Positions 34,518 through 46,463 of a stretch of DNA of 64,000 nucleotides are shown piece after piece. The position numbers and the translations under genes are program-made. The notes under the pieces were generated by a model that saw only the letters and a list, made by a program, of their open reading frames with translations, ran no database searches and was not told where the DNA came from. The stretch is from Rutstroemia sp. NJR-2017a BVV2. Taxonomy: Eukaryota > Ascomycota > Leotiomycetes > Helotiales > Rutstroemiaceae. Numbering within the stretch: position 1 is the first letter of the stretch; the number at the start of each line of letters is the position of its first letter. The stretch lies in the NCBI GenBank assembly GCA_002946415.1, contig NJPS01000058.1, forward strand, positions 124,001 to 188,000, in the 5' to 3' direction.

Positions 34518-37500
34518 CTTTCTCTCTCCTTTTTTGGGTGTTGGGCTTTCGAAAGTGTTTTGCTTGTTTCCTTTGTTGATGCTGGTTGTTGAACGACAGT
34601 GACTTGTTATGGATTATAACGAAAGTGGGAAGTAATTAGATATTATCTAAATGCGGGAGAGGGAGATGGGGTGACAACAAGAACGAATGTGTTGGTTGCG
34701 TGATGGATGTGTGTTACTTTGAAGATGAGGAGGAAGAGAGAGAATTGGTGGAGGGAAAAGTGAGAAGATATATGTATCGAGAGGAAATGCAGGCAAAAGA
34801 AGTTGCATGCAGTAGTGGGAAAAGTAAATACGAATGAGGTAAGCAGCAAGCAGCAAGTACCAAGCAGCACGCAGAGAAGATGGGAGATGCAGATGCTTGT
34901 GGAAAGACCGATGGATAGACAGCTGGGCACTCTTACCAAACTTCCAGGTTCCGCTCTCAAGTTCCAAGGCTCTAGCCTCTTTCCGCAATTCACTCTTCCC
35001 TCTTCACTCTTCACCTTTCAAATCTGGCAGTGGCAATAGCAAAAAGTCCATATACGCTCTTGATTCACACATCTCTCATCGTATTCCATCTCATCTCATC
35101 TCACCTCACCTCGTCACATAATTTTGCCTTTCCCGTGTGATTTTACTTTTTAAACTTTGATCTAACAACATGGAAGTAGCAACACGAGCCTTCACTAGAA
35201 GGAAAGACAAGTCTCCTCACTAGTGCACGCAGACGGGAGAGTCAGAAGTAGGGGAAATTGGAGCCGTCGAAGGTAGAGGGAAAGAGAAGATCTGTACTAG
35301 CCACCTCACTTACCTAGTTCGTAGCATCCAAGAGCATACATCACCTCGAGGCCGTCACTTGGCCACATTTCTAATTCTCCGATACGATGCAATAGTTCAT
35401 GTTGGTGTAACAAAAGAGGTAGGTGAAGTCGATGGATGGAGTGAGTGGATGAAGTAGGTGAACGGAGCAGGGAAGCATCTGAGCGAGGCTGGGAAAAGCG
35501 ACGTGAATAACGGCTTTCCGGCGTGACGGAGTGGTTGGGTTGGTTGATTACATGTACAGAAAAATCAATTGTAAGAAGCTTATTCTGCAGGGAAAAAGAA
35601 ACCCTTCCCACTCATATCCCTCTTTGGACTCTTTTCCATCGTTTCCCCCGCCCTTAAGGTCGCTTTTCCGCATGGACCAAACCATCTCGGGAGGGTTGTG
35701 CGTCCCAGATCTGCGTCATTGGTAAGGATGTGTGGAGGGGAGGGGGAGGGGAACTTTCTATTTTCATCCCATCATTTTCTACCTTCGCTCGAACACGAGA
35801 TCTTCGACCTTTTCGACCTTTTCGACTTTTTCGAGATATCAACAAAAGGAAACAGGATGTTGCCGGTTGACTTGGCAGCCTTTGAACCCGTCGATTACCA
35901 AGGTGGGCATCAATCGAGATGTATGGCAACGTCGGTAAGCATGTATTTATGCTAACTCATCAATCACCAACTATGCTGAGTGTTGCTCTATTCTTACTTG
36001 TTGACTCATCGACATGTTAACCTTCATTCTCGTATGTTCTACCGCCGTGCAACCAATCAGATATCGGAACCCGGAAGCTTATACTGGTTCTGCAGATGTG
36101 CCCTGGACTACTTGGTACGTCGTACAAACTACACTTGGCCGGTGTTGTCTTCGCAGAGATAGTATGTGAGTTAAGGCAGGACTATCGACCTAGAGAAAAG
36201 CTACCACGTTAACTTTAACCTTAGTGATACTGTTTCCGGAATGCTCCCTTTCGCCCTCGGATAGAACTCATCGACGGACTCTCCTAAAGCGAGACTACAA
36301 TAAGTGGTGAAGATATGGAATAGAAGAGCAAACCGACACATTGGGAATATTATTGGACATACATCACGCTGTTTTTCTCGAGAATCCGAGCTCATTGTGG
36401 CAAGACGAGAGGCTCAGGTCATGCTCGGTCGTCTGTTTGCTGTTGATTTTCGACAAGGTTTCTCCAGACGCTACTGCCAAAATAAAGTGCCAAGACTTGG
36501 TGATACGAGAAAAACAGCTCAACCTTGGATGGCAACGTTCACTCCATCAGGCAATTCAAACGCAGACCAATACTGATTGGTTGGTGTGGCCATGGTGCTT
36601 TCTAGAACGGCCAATGGTGTGCGGTGCAAATGCCAAATACTTAGAGTATTGATTATCAACGTTCCCAAGTGTGCAAGATACGAGGTGACGGGTGATGGAC
36701 TCGAACGTTGGGTATCCATGGCAATGAAAGTCGAAGTCCACGAGGTAGTTTTACGGGAGAGCATATGCCTGGCAGTAGTGGATGTTTAACGCTCTCCGGA
36801 ACAGAAGGATTTGGAATGTTTTTATTTCAGAATCGGAGAACAGTTGCACGGTAAGTTACAACAAAACTTCTTTACTAAGCTAGGCACACGAAGGCCGAAG
36901 TTCGAAGTTCTTCGATTTTCCAAGCTCGGTCGGTCGCTCACTCGGTCGCTCACTCGGTCGCTCACTCGCTCGCTACTACTTGCACACTCAGGACTGCGCT
37001 GCCGAATCGTCGCTGGTCTGACGTCAAGCCTCACTGGCAGCCTACAAGCACCAAAGAAGCAAAAGAATCCACAATTTCGGTCCGAAAATCACACGTTCCC
37101 TTCACTGGGACTGGGCTGGGAGAATACGACCCAGCCCAGAACCCGTGTATCTTGACCGACCTGCTGGTACGGTAGTTAGTTTACTCTATCCAAAGCCCGT
37201 GCCTTTCTTTGGGAAATGTTCCAGAGTATACGAGACTCAGATATACAAGAATAAGTTCTCGTAAAGGTATCCATTCTTGCCGGTCTCAGTGACAACATGA
37301 TACAGATATTCTAAAATCAGCATATGGCAAATTCTGATCGTCAATGGTCTTCCGAGCGTAAGCAAGCCAAATCAATCGATACCTCCAACGCTGCTGAAAG
37401 GTTGGCCAGATTGGTGCTCTGTCTGGTATAATGATTGTGTATTATACATGCACCCTATTAATTGGGCGTTCTTCCCAAAGCTCACTCTTTGCTCATTTGC

Positions 37501-40500
37501 TAACGTATCCAGCTCACAGCTCCAATGTACCTTCGTAGTACACATTTCACACAACTACCGACTCAAGTCGGAGTACTATTTCACAGCCTACCTACGTGAC
37601 CTACAAGTATGTCGCAAGATCTTTCTAGTTCTCCGGTGGTGATTGCCGAGTTCTCAAATTTCTTTTCGGTCCTTCAGCAGAAGCAGAAGCAGAAGCAGAA
37701 ACTATCGATTCATGCAAGTACTCCAAGTACTGAGCCGGACTTTGAGCATCCCATCCCATCATCATAGCCACACGATCCGGTGTTTCTACCCAATCTTCCT
37801 CGCTGCATTAAACCGCTTATGCATACTTAGCACTACCTTAGCATAAATTGAGCACAAAACCCACCCCACATTTTAGTATGGCGAAAACTTTTCAACCCCA
37901 GGCCAATATCCGTAAGATCGCCGAAGCCTTCTCGTCTCAATGCAAGAATTGTCACAGGTTCGTTGACTCGTTCGCTTCCGAGGTCTTCTTTTTCTCATCT
38001 TACATCATCACTTCTCTAAGTTCGTGGGTCTCTTGTACGGAGAAATCCTCTGCTATCGAAGGTCAAAAACGATGGTTCCTCAACCGACGCCATTACTATC
38101 ACTTCCGTGCGAGCGCAGTACCGGAGAACCTTCGGAGCGTTTGCCTCAGTCTGATAGAGTCTGATGCACCGGCTTTCGTCATTTTTTCACCAACTTTCGT
38201 CTCTTTGTCACGAGCAAATTTTGTCACTCCTTCCAACAGTCGCTCGCGTGATGGCAACTGCTCGCGCATGCTCTCTCCGGAATCTAGAACTCGAAATCCC
38301 ATGGTGCCAAGCAGGCAGTTGCAACCGACAAACAATCCTTCCCGTCCGTAGAAATTCCTCTAGATTACTACCCGCAGCCTTAGGAGGGTGATAGCATGTT
38401 TCCGACGTGTTTCCCCGGCATGATTTTCCCGGTGACATTGCGATAGGCATGCTGGGATGTTGTCGGCTGCCCGCGACGTAACGGTGTTACGGTGCACACA
38501 CGGCGCGACGAACACCCCATAAGAACTAACAAGAAATTCACCGAAGACAGCGGATCTTAAGGAACGGACTAGAAACTCGGAACTCTAGTCGATGATCACC
38601 TTTTAAGATTTCTTGATATGGATTGGACGTTTTTAACGGCGCGATGAAGAGACGTAAGTAAGCTGACCAGTAGACACCATATCAGCAGGAAAGCAGCTCC
38701 ACTCGGAATACTGCTTTGATTGCGAAAGCCAACCTCATACTCGGCCGCATCCACGTACAGGTCATGCATACATCAACTCAAGATAATACTAATCGTGGCA
38801 TGCTGTCACTCGAACTTGGAATGGATTTTTTGAAAAAATCATATGCATGTGCGTGCTTACTTATCCCAGCAAAAGCGAGCGGGTGTTCCTGAAGCTGCTG
38901 CAAGGGCAAGAAACCCACGAGCTAAAAAGCGTGTTCCTGACATCTTATCCTTCTGTCTGATGGCGTCAAGCCTGCGCGATTTTTCTGATTCGACGACTTC
39001 GTGACTTCGAGCATGGCATGGCGTTCAATTGCTGTCACACAGCGTCGACAATAAATCTTTCTGCCCAATGCTTTCCACCCGTTCGATAAGAACAAGTTCG
39101 ACAACCCAGCCTGACCTTGCAGGACACCTACCATCATGAGTTTTATATCCAGGCCCGCACCCATGTGTACCGCACCGGCCCTTCCCCGAGGGGCAAACGC
39201 AGACACTTGAGCTGACTTAAACTGACGTTATCCACAGAGACTGCACTGAAGTTGCCTAGGTGGACAAGAATGAGAAAAAACAATTCGTGTGACGGGCCGG
39301 TGATGCAGATTTTATCGAAAGCAATTTGCTCATGATTCGCTCGACATTCGCTGTGCGGCACCGAGTTGCCTTCGTTGCGAGTGGGAGATTTCTTTGCCCG
39401 GAGTCCAAACAAACTACGAAGTTCAGCCTGGGAAACTTTGGAGAAGACTTGGAGAAGACTTGGAGAAATTATGGGTTTACGTCTTTGCTCACATCAGCCA
39501 TCGCATTTTGTCCGATCACTGCAGAATTTGTGAAAACTGCAATCTCAAATGACTCAAGTTAGTGTTTGGATCAATCTTTTCACAGAGCACGATCCAATAT
39601 TGCTCCTTTTTTATTCTCGTTGGTGAGTCGACCAAATTTCCAAAAATTGGCAGCGCACTCGGGATTGTCGGTCGCCTGAAACATATGTCTTTGCGATTAT
39701 TGGCTGCCAAGTTCTCCACTGCCTCGTCAGGAGAATTGGACCAAAACCCACACGGCGCACATACCTTACCCATCGGCAGACACATGGCTTGCCGGTAAGG
39801 TTCAGGTACCTGACTTGAGCATCCAATCAATATTCGATCGCAACAAATGATCTGCTCCACACCGTTCCACTCCGGAAAACTCTTCCTCGACTAATGTCAG
39901 GAACTACTCATTTGGGATTGCGTTAGCATTGTGCCGAACCACGCATACCCCTGTCTCATCTAGCCATGGTCTCTCAACAATAGACTCCGTCCTATGGATA
40001 GGGCGAGCCTTGGATGCGATCTAGCCATGCAGCCTGACAATAAGAAAACGTTCTGGATGCATTGGTTCCTTGCACGACTGGATCCGACGGTGTAATCCGT
40101 CTCCACTATTTCGTATGCTTGGGCAAGGCCGAGCAACATTTCCGTGCTGGCGTTTTTCCTTCCTAGAAAGAGAATGGAAACTTAGTTCTCACAACTAAGC
40201 AAGCCATGACTCTCCCGCACCCGCATCTGAAGTGTTTATATTCTGTGCTGTCCCCTTACACCTTTCTTTCCTACTCTCATCCACAATCCTTCTTTTAAGT
40301 TAAGCTATCTTTACAAAGACGAAAGTCTACTCTTCCCATTTAGTACTCACTCCTTCAGTACTATCTACCAAAACATATCGATCTGAGATCGTGACTTGAC
40401 TTTACAGTCTCCCCATACACACACACAACTCCTTCAATACAACGAAGACCCAGCTTTTCTGTCCGTGACAGCACATTTGTCTCTACGACATATCATATCA

Positions 40501-40666
40501 TATCACAACCAGTCTTCTTTTGACTTCCGATCTCTTTCACACTACCAACTCGATCCAATCTCGATCGACCAACTTGAAGTAAAGCACTATCAGCCTTACT
40601 TTCATCCAAGCCAATCCTTACATCACCCGAATCTACATACACAAATCTTTTCACCACAACATCAAA
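34518..40666. other. 6.1-kb gene desert
   Basis: No open frame with recognisable protein character on either strand. The longest (37848-38351, plus, 167 codons) is rich in Ser/Phe without motifs and I do not call it. It contains a TCGGTCGCTCAC 12-mer repeat (about 36926-36970) and a CAGAAG run near 37677-37700. The last ~450 bp, CT-rich with CACA runs, probably hold the promoter and leader of the thaumatin-like gene. Not RIP-like by eye: no strong AT islands. Confidence 0.5.
36926..36970. repeat. TCGGTCGCTCAC tandem repeat
   Basis: Roughly three and a half copies of a 12-bp unit TCGGTCGCTCAC with minor variation at the right end. Confidence 0.8.
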
Positions 40667-41206
40667 ATGCAATTTTCAACTCTCTTCGCCGCAGCCAGCG
40701 CGCTGTTCACCCTCGCCTCCGCCGGCACCGTTCACTTCGTCAACCAAGATAGCACCACCCGCACCATCGTCTTCACCCCCAACCCAGGCTATGCCACCAT
40801 CGAAAGTCTCATCATCGTCGGCCTCGCCACCGGCAAACAGGAGTTCCCCACAGGCTGGATCGGCAACTGGTACTCGGTCTCTGAGGGCGCCACCGACATC
40901 CCCGGCATGCTGGGCGAAGTCGCTTTCGACTCCTACGCCGGCGCTACCTACTTCGACGTCAGCGCCATCGTCAACCCAGATGATGGCAATGGTGTCAAGG
41001 AGATCTTCCCCCTTCACTCAAGTAGCCCTGTTAGTGGGTGCCAGTCCTTCCCTTGCGCTAATGCGTATAACAAGTGGGATGACATTCAGACTCAGTCTAC
41101 TGATGGTAGTGAGCTCGTCTGCCTTTTGGGCAACTTGAGTGGAAGCCAGAGAAGAAGCCTGAGGGCTAAGTTGCCAAGGGAGTTTGTTGAGGGTGTGGTT
41201 GTTTAA
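40667..41206 (+). CDS. Small secreted thaumatin-like ('DNase1' family) protein
   Basis: Single-exon frame of 179 aa. The signal peptide is MQFSTLFAAASALFTLASA, followed by GTVHFVNQDSTTRTIVFTPN, the signature opening of a fungal secreted family often labelled 'Dnase1 protein' or antigenic thaumatin-like protein. That label is annotation tradition; nothing in the sequence shows nuclease catalytic residues. Further family-like segments: YSVSEGATDIPGMLGEVAFD and YFDVSAIVNPDDGNGVKEI. Four cysteines are present after the signal, two close together in GCQSFPCAN. It probably acts outside the cell or in the wall. It stands alone in a gene-poor stretch with a long CT-rich leader. Confidence 0.85.
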   Translation: MQFSTLFAAASALFTLASAGTVHFVNQDSTTRTIVFTPNPGYATIESLIIVGLATGKQEFPTGWIGNWYSVSEGATDIPGMLGEVAFDSYAGATYFDVSAIVNPDDGNGVKEIFPLHSSSPVSGCQSFPCANAYNKWDDIQTQSTDGSELVCLLGNLSGSQRRSLRAKLPREFVEGVVV

Positions 41207-41983
41207 GCTGTTGTTTCCTTGATCTCCAATCATTCAATCTTTGCTTTCGGATCAAGTCATCTCAATTGTTCAGGCAGCAAGAATCGCCAACTTGCTTGCT
41301 TGGCTTGATCAATCGACCTGACCGCACTTGATCCGATCACATCGCATTGCATTGATACGACTTTATGACAAAAAACATACACTTTCATCTATACATACAT
41401 ACCTACACACAACACTAGGATAATTTTCACAATCTGCAAAATTCATCGTCATACCATATATACCATGGGATGGGGGCAAGGAACACGGGAAAGGGACAAG
41501 GGAAAGGGAAAGGATAGATCAGCGGGGTTTGGTTTGGTGTCTTGCAGGATTGGATTTTGTCTTTTTTTTACTTCTTGACATTCGCTTTTGGATTATTTTA
41601 AATATACAGGGGTTTTTGGGGAGGAAGAGGTGTATATATTCACTTCTTGAGATGCGGGGAGGGTTTGGGGTGGATAAATGGGGAGAAGAGTAGGGGAGGG
41701 AGAGGGAGAGATAGCACAATATCAGTTTTTGAAACAAATATTAAGGCTTGTGTTTGATTGTGAATGTGAATGTTTACTTTGTGATTTGTAGTTGGGGTGT
41801 GAGTTTACGGTGTGGGGTGGGGTGTCTGGGGGTGAGTTTACGGGTGAGTAGGTGGGGTAGTATTTTTTTTTGGCTGATCTTGGATGGTGGGTGACATGAT
41901 TGATTACGTGACAGTTATGATGTATTGTATTTTAATTGTCAATATTATATAGATTATGATTCTTTGGTAGATAGGTGAAAGAG

Positions 41984-42055
41984 TTCCGGCCGGGAGGGAG
42001 GAAGGGAGGGAAGAGAGGGAGGGAAGGAGGGGAGGGAGGAGGGGAGGAAGGTGTG
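41984..42055. repeat. Polypurine GGGAGGAAGG-type tract
   Basis: Nearly pure A/G over about 70 bp with many GGGAGG and GGAAGG words on the plus strand. Several G-runs could form a G-quadruplex or triplex in principle. Confidence 0.8.
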
Positions 42056-43444
42056 GTTAAGCTATCTCTACTGTAAGATTTACTTTACTGATGGATGATG
42101 GGATGGAAAGAGGGGATGTCAAATTTGGTGGCGCGGGTTTGAGTTTTGGTGGCGCGGGGGATGGGGGATGGGGGATGGGACGGATTTGTTGAGATAAGAT
42201 GGGACGAGACGGATAAGTTGGTGGAGGTGTGCTGTGGGAAGAATAGACGGATGAATAGGTAACCGGCGCACAGGAAGGTGGTGTGCTTGTTCGATGCAGG
42301 TACAGCGAGCTATGGTATAGTTGTGCTTGATGTGCGTTTTGCATGTGTGTGGGTGTGTGCGAAACGCAAGATGTGGCTAATGGAGGGTGGCACAGGTGGT
42401 GTGGTGGATGAAAGTCGAAAGCAGAATAATTGACATGAGATTGAAATGCATGACTATAACTCGTGTACATTGGGTGCAGAATCATAAATCGTCGCTCGGA
42501 AGACAAGTGAGGGGTCGGCAGGTAGCTGGCAGCGGGGAACCCTACTCTTCTTGAGTTTTTGTGTATCACGGTTCTGAGTTTGACTTTATCTGCAAGCCAG
42601 GCACAATTCAACATAATACGCATGCGTGAGCAACACCAGAATTCTGCATGCGAACTGTCTCGACGATGGGTTCATATATTAACTCAGTATTCTCTTTCAC
42701 GTGTATATATGTATGCCATGATGGATTAGATCGAAGAGGCATCATCAGAATTGGCAGCTTGTTGTGATGCTGTACTACAGGAAGTAAATTGAAGTGCGTT
42801 TGTGGAGTTCTGATATTGAGGTGCAGAAAGCATCCACTTCCTTGAGAATGCGTGCAGCAATTGTCCAAAATGAGCAATTATCACATGTTTTGTTCCTGTG
42901 GTTTTCGCTTCGATATCGCAATTAAAAGGAAGAGAAAACACAAGAAAACGCTCGAGCTGCTTGAAGAATGGGTTTATTGGATGGAAACCTCCTTGAGGTG
43001 GAAGTAGTGCTTTTCGCGACGAGACGGGTTATCATTATCAGTAAGTAATGAAATAAATACCATGTTCAATTAATTGTCCACTTGGACGAAAGCTCGTCGC
43101 GTTCTCACTGACTTCACACCCAGTGATGCAGAAATGCGTTATCTATCCTGCTTCCTATTGTAGCATTCTTTCCGTTATACTATTGTGATCCTAGCGGATG
43201 AAACTTGCAGTTTGAGGAGTTCTGTTGCGATGGACGGGAAAGCTACCACGATGGATCGAAAGCTTGCAGCACGTATGATAGGTCAAGCCCAAGAGAGCGC
43301 GGAGAAACGACTTCTTTGCACTGGCTATTTATCATGAACGTTTACAGTTGGATATTCGAACAGAAACTTATTATTTTTCCATTTAGCTTCTAAACATCGT
43401 TTCGAAACTTTGGAGATGGCAGATGTGAAGGAACAACCATCCCA

Positions 43445-43456
43445 CCCTAACCCTAA
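43445..43456. repeat. Interstitial telomere-like (CCCTAA)2
   Basis: Two exact CCCTAA units, preceded by CCA and followed by G. Too short to claim telomeric origin. Confidence 0.5.
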
Positions 43457-45054
43457 GCAACCCCTGAGATGGCGGCGCGGGTAGAACCCGGGCATTTTGC
43501 TGTACCTGCAGCTTTTCTGACATAGGGGTCTTGGCTGATAGTTGTGTGGAGGTTTCAGAAACAACGCTTCTTATCAGATGAACCGTTAGGAAGTTGACTC
43601 TTTGCCACTGACTCGTGGAATGGGAATGGGAAGGGGGATGGGGATGGGAATGACAGAATTGAGAATGCTTTCGGCGCATGATCAGAACCAAGTACCATGA
43701 AGACAGCGATATGTCGGGTAGACACCTTAAAGCATAATTTTAAGCATAGGAAACACTTCATAACGTGCACAGCACCCAGCACCAAGTGGAGTGGCACGGA
43801 GTCCACGATACCCAGCTGCTACTGTATGGATACTCCTGCGTGCGCCAAGGAAAATCCTATCTACTTTAAAAATGGTAAGGGGATTCACATTCTGCGACCG
43901 ACTTACTGACTGAACTACTGGCTTGACTGACTGACAGCAATTTGAAGGAGCCTCAATATTCCATTCTGGTCAGGTGCGAGGTTCGTTCGCTCGCATACAG
44001 AAGGACGAAGGACGAAGGAAGCCCTCTAGAAGACGGCGGATATTACAGGTTTCTTCTCGCGGATCTCTGGGGGACTAATTAAAGATATAATGAGTAAAAA
44101 GACTTCAAGAATAGAAACTGTCCTCCACCTTGGCTTCCTTGCCCATGGTTGCCCCAAACTCCGACTTCCAACGGCCTTCATCCAAAATGAAATATTGAGC
44201 GGCAAATGTTTTCCGTGCTACATCCCGGTTCTCTCATTTACTTGGCTGGGAGGCGAGCAGGGTTGCCTCTGCTGTCGTTATCCCCTTAATTGTGAAACCT
44301 GGTGGCCCAATTGGGTAAATCAAATCTCATTTCACCGCGACACCCACCCAGCTCCATCGACGAAAGTACCCTTTACACGATAGTCCTCAGTCCTCACGAC
44401 CGGCACTTTTCTGCATCCAGCAAAGTCGTCTTGGGAACCGTCTTGGGAAAGGAAGTCGAAGCGTGCACGTGCCACCCACTCCCCTGTCGCGGCCATGGGT
44501 TGACCGGCTGATCGTGTGATTGGTCTGTCCGAGTTACATTGGATTCCGTCCCACCTCGATTTTGCTCTATTTTGGCCATCCCGAGTCAAAAAGAGGAGCT
44601 CCAATGTACCAAGTGTGCCAATGTACCACTTTCTCTCCCATCCTATCCTATCCCGTCCTATCCTATTCCACCCCATCCACGCTCTTTAATGTCTCTTCAT
44701 CTTCATCTCCTGTCCCTCCTGTCCCTCCTTCCTTACTTCAATCTCCTCGTCCTCCGTCCTTTCCTCTTGGCATTCTGAAGTGTCGCCGTCGCCCTCTTTT
44801 GAACCTTTCTCCTTTGTGCAGTCGCTGCACGTTGCTCTCCTTCATCAGTCCAACCATACCCGTCGCATCTCCCTCCTGAAGAGCAGATTGCACAGTCATT
44901 CCTTAAACCAAACATCACAGCATCAGAGTCACATTTGGAGTACTTGATTGGTATCTCTCCCAATTAAAACAACCACACCCCACAGTCTTTTACATTCCCT
45001 AGAAAAGCCAACTACACACAAAGCAACACTTGCAAAAGGAAGGATATTGACATC

Positions 45055-46463
45055 ATGTACTTCAAATCCCTAGCTCTCCTCGCTGGAGCAGCTGCCGTTC
45101 TCTCCCCCTTCGTCCAAGCGCAAACCTACACCAGCTGTAATCCCATGAACACCACTTGCCCCAACGATCCCGCGCTTGGTACAAACCACACCTTCTACTT
45201 CAACACCTCCTCCACTGTCACCAATTACTTCGATATCACTGCCGGATCTCTTAAATACGGCGACAATGGAGCCGAATTCACCATCAGCAAAGAGGGTGAA
45301 TCTCCTACCATCCAATCCAAGTTCTACATCTTCTTCGGAAAGGTGTCCATCATCATGCAGGCAGCCAAAGGGCGGGGTATTGTATCCAGTATCGTCTTGG
45401 AAAGTGACGATTTAGATGAGGTGGATTGGGAAATGCTCGGATCAAACACTACTCATGCAGAGACCAACTACTTTGGAAAAGGAAACACCACCGCCTATGA
45501 TCGCGCAACCTGGGACTTGGTCAGCAGCGACCCTACCTCCAACTTCCACAACTACACCGTCGACTGGACCGCCGAAAGAATTGAATGGTGGATCGATGAC
45601 ACTCGCGTTCGCGTTCTTCATTATGAAGATGCGCTTGGAGGAAAGAATTTCCCGCAAACCCCTATGACGGTCCGATTGGGAATCTGGTCTGGTGGTGACC
45701 CCAAGCTCAACCCCCAGGGAACTATCGAGTGGGCTCAAGGAGAAACCGACTTTTCTCAGGTTCCGTTCACCATGTACGTCAAGGAAGCATTGATCGAGGA
45801 TTATAGCACCGGCAAGGAGTACCAATGGACCGACAAGTCTGGTGATTGGCAATCCATCAAATCTATCTCGTAAGTTCTATCATCATCCTTTCCCATCCGG
45901 CACCAACACCCATCATCTAATTCCAACCCAGCGGTAACTCCACGATTGCCAAAAAGATTATCTCTGACGAAACCCCCAAAGAGACACTTGGTGAAAAATG
46001 GAATAAACTTTCAAAGACCACCAAACTTGCCGTGTATTGTGGAGCAGGTGCAGCTGTAGCTTGTTTAGTTTCGGCATTCCTTTTCATGTTCATTCGCCAA
46101 CGTCGCAATGGTCGCAAAGAGCGCGACGCCTACAATCAACTCATCGAGAAGCAACAACAGGAAGCCAACCAAGATCCGATGGAGCTGCGCAACAAAGGAG
46201 CCGGCGGATGGGACAGTTCTTCGTCTACAAAAGCAGAAGAAGCCATGGGTGGCTGGGGCGGTTCTCATCCCCACGATGACACATCATACGTAGGACCCAA
46301 CGGAAGTGCGAGCAGTGCGATGATACAAGGAGGAAATGGGGCGAAAAGCCCGACACTCGTCGAAACGGCCCCGTTATCAAGTCCTATGAGCGCTGAATTT
46401 AACGTTCATCAACCGCCGCGGTTTGGAAGTTCGACTAATGGTGGCTCCTATTCGAAGTTCTAG
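45055..46463 (+). CDS. Crh-type GH16 chitin/beta-glucan transglycosylase with C-terminal membrane span
   Basis: Cross-links chitin to beta-1,6/1,3-glucan in the fungal wall (Crh1/Utr2 family). Exons 45055..45869 and 45932..46463 give 448 aa. The signal peptide MYFKSLALLAGAAAVLSPFVQA is followed by two early cysteines (SCNPMNTTC). The catalytic motif DEVDWE has Glu122 as nucleophile, Asp124, and Glu126 as acid/base. Aromatic segments WWIDDTRVRVL and MTVRLGIWSGGDP line the family's glucan cleft. After the catalytic domain, residues 304-326 form a strong membrane helix (LAVYCGAGAAVACLVSAFLF) followed by RQRRNGRK and a ~120-residue Gly/Ser-rich tail, so it looks membrane-anchored with a cytosolic tail rather than GPI-anchored. 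Several N-glycosylation sequons are present. Confidence 0.94.

Larger units (their letters stand above)
41207..45054. other. 3.8-kb gene-poor region
   Basis: No credible gene. Contains a polypurine tract (about 41984-42055), a two-unit telomere-like CCCTAA repeat at 43445-43456, and G-rich GGGAATGGG repeats near 43615-43650. The last ~400 bp before 45055 are CT-rich and likely the promoter and leader of the Crh gene. Short frames such as 42057-42623 (minus) are complements of purine-rich sequence, not genes. Confidence 0.5.

Noticed and set aside
37848..38351. 167-codon plus-strand frame in the gene desert
   Set aside because: No motif, Ser/Phe-rich, no flanking splice structure giving a longer protein; not supported enough to call.
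42057..42623. 188-codon minus-strand frame
   Set aside because: C-terminal half is the complement of a G/A-rich tract (SPAPPKLKPAPP-like), with no family character.
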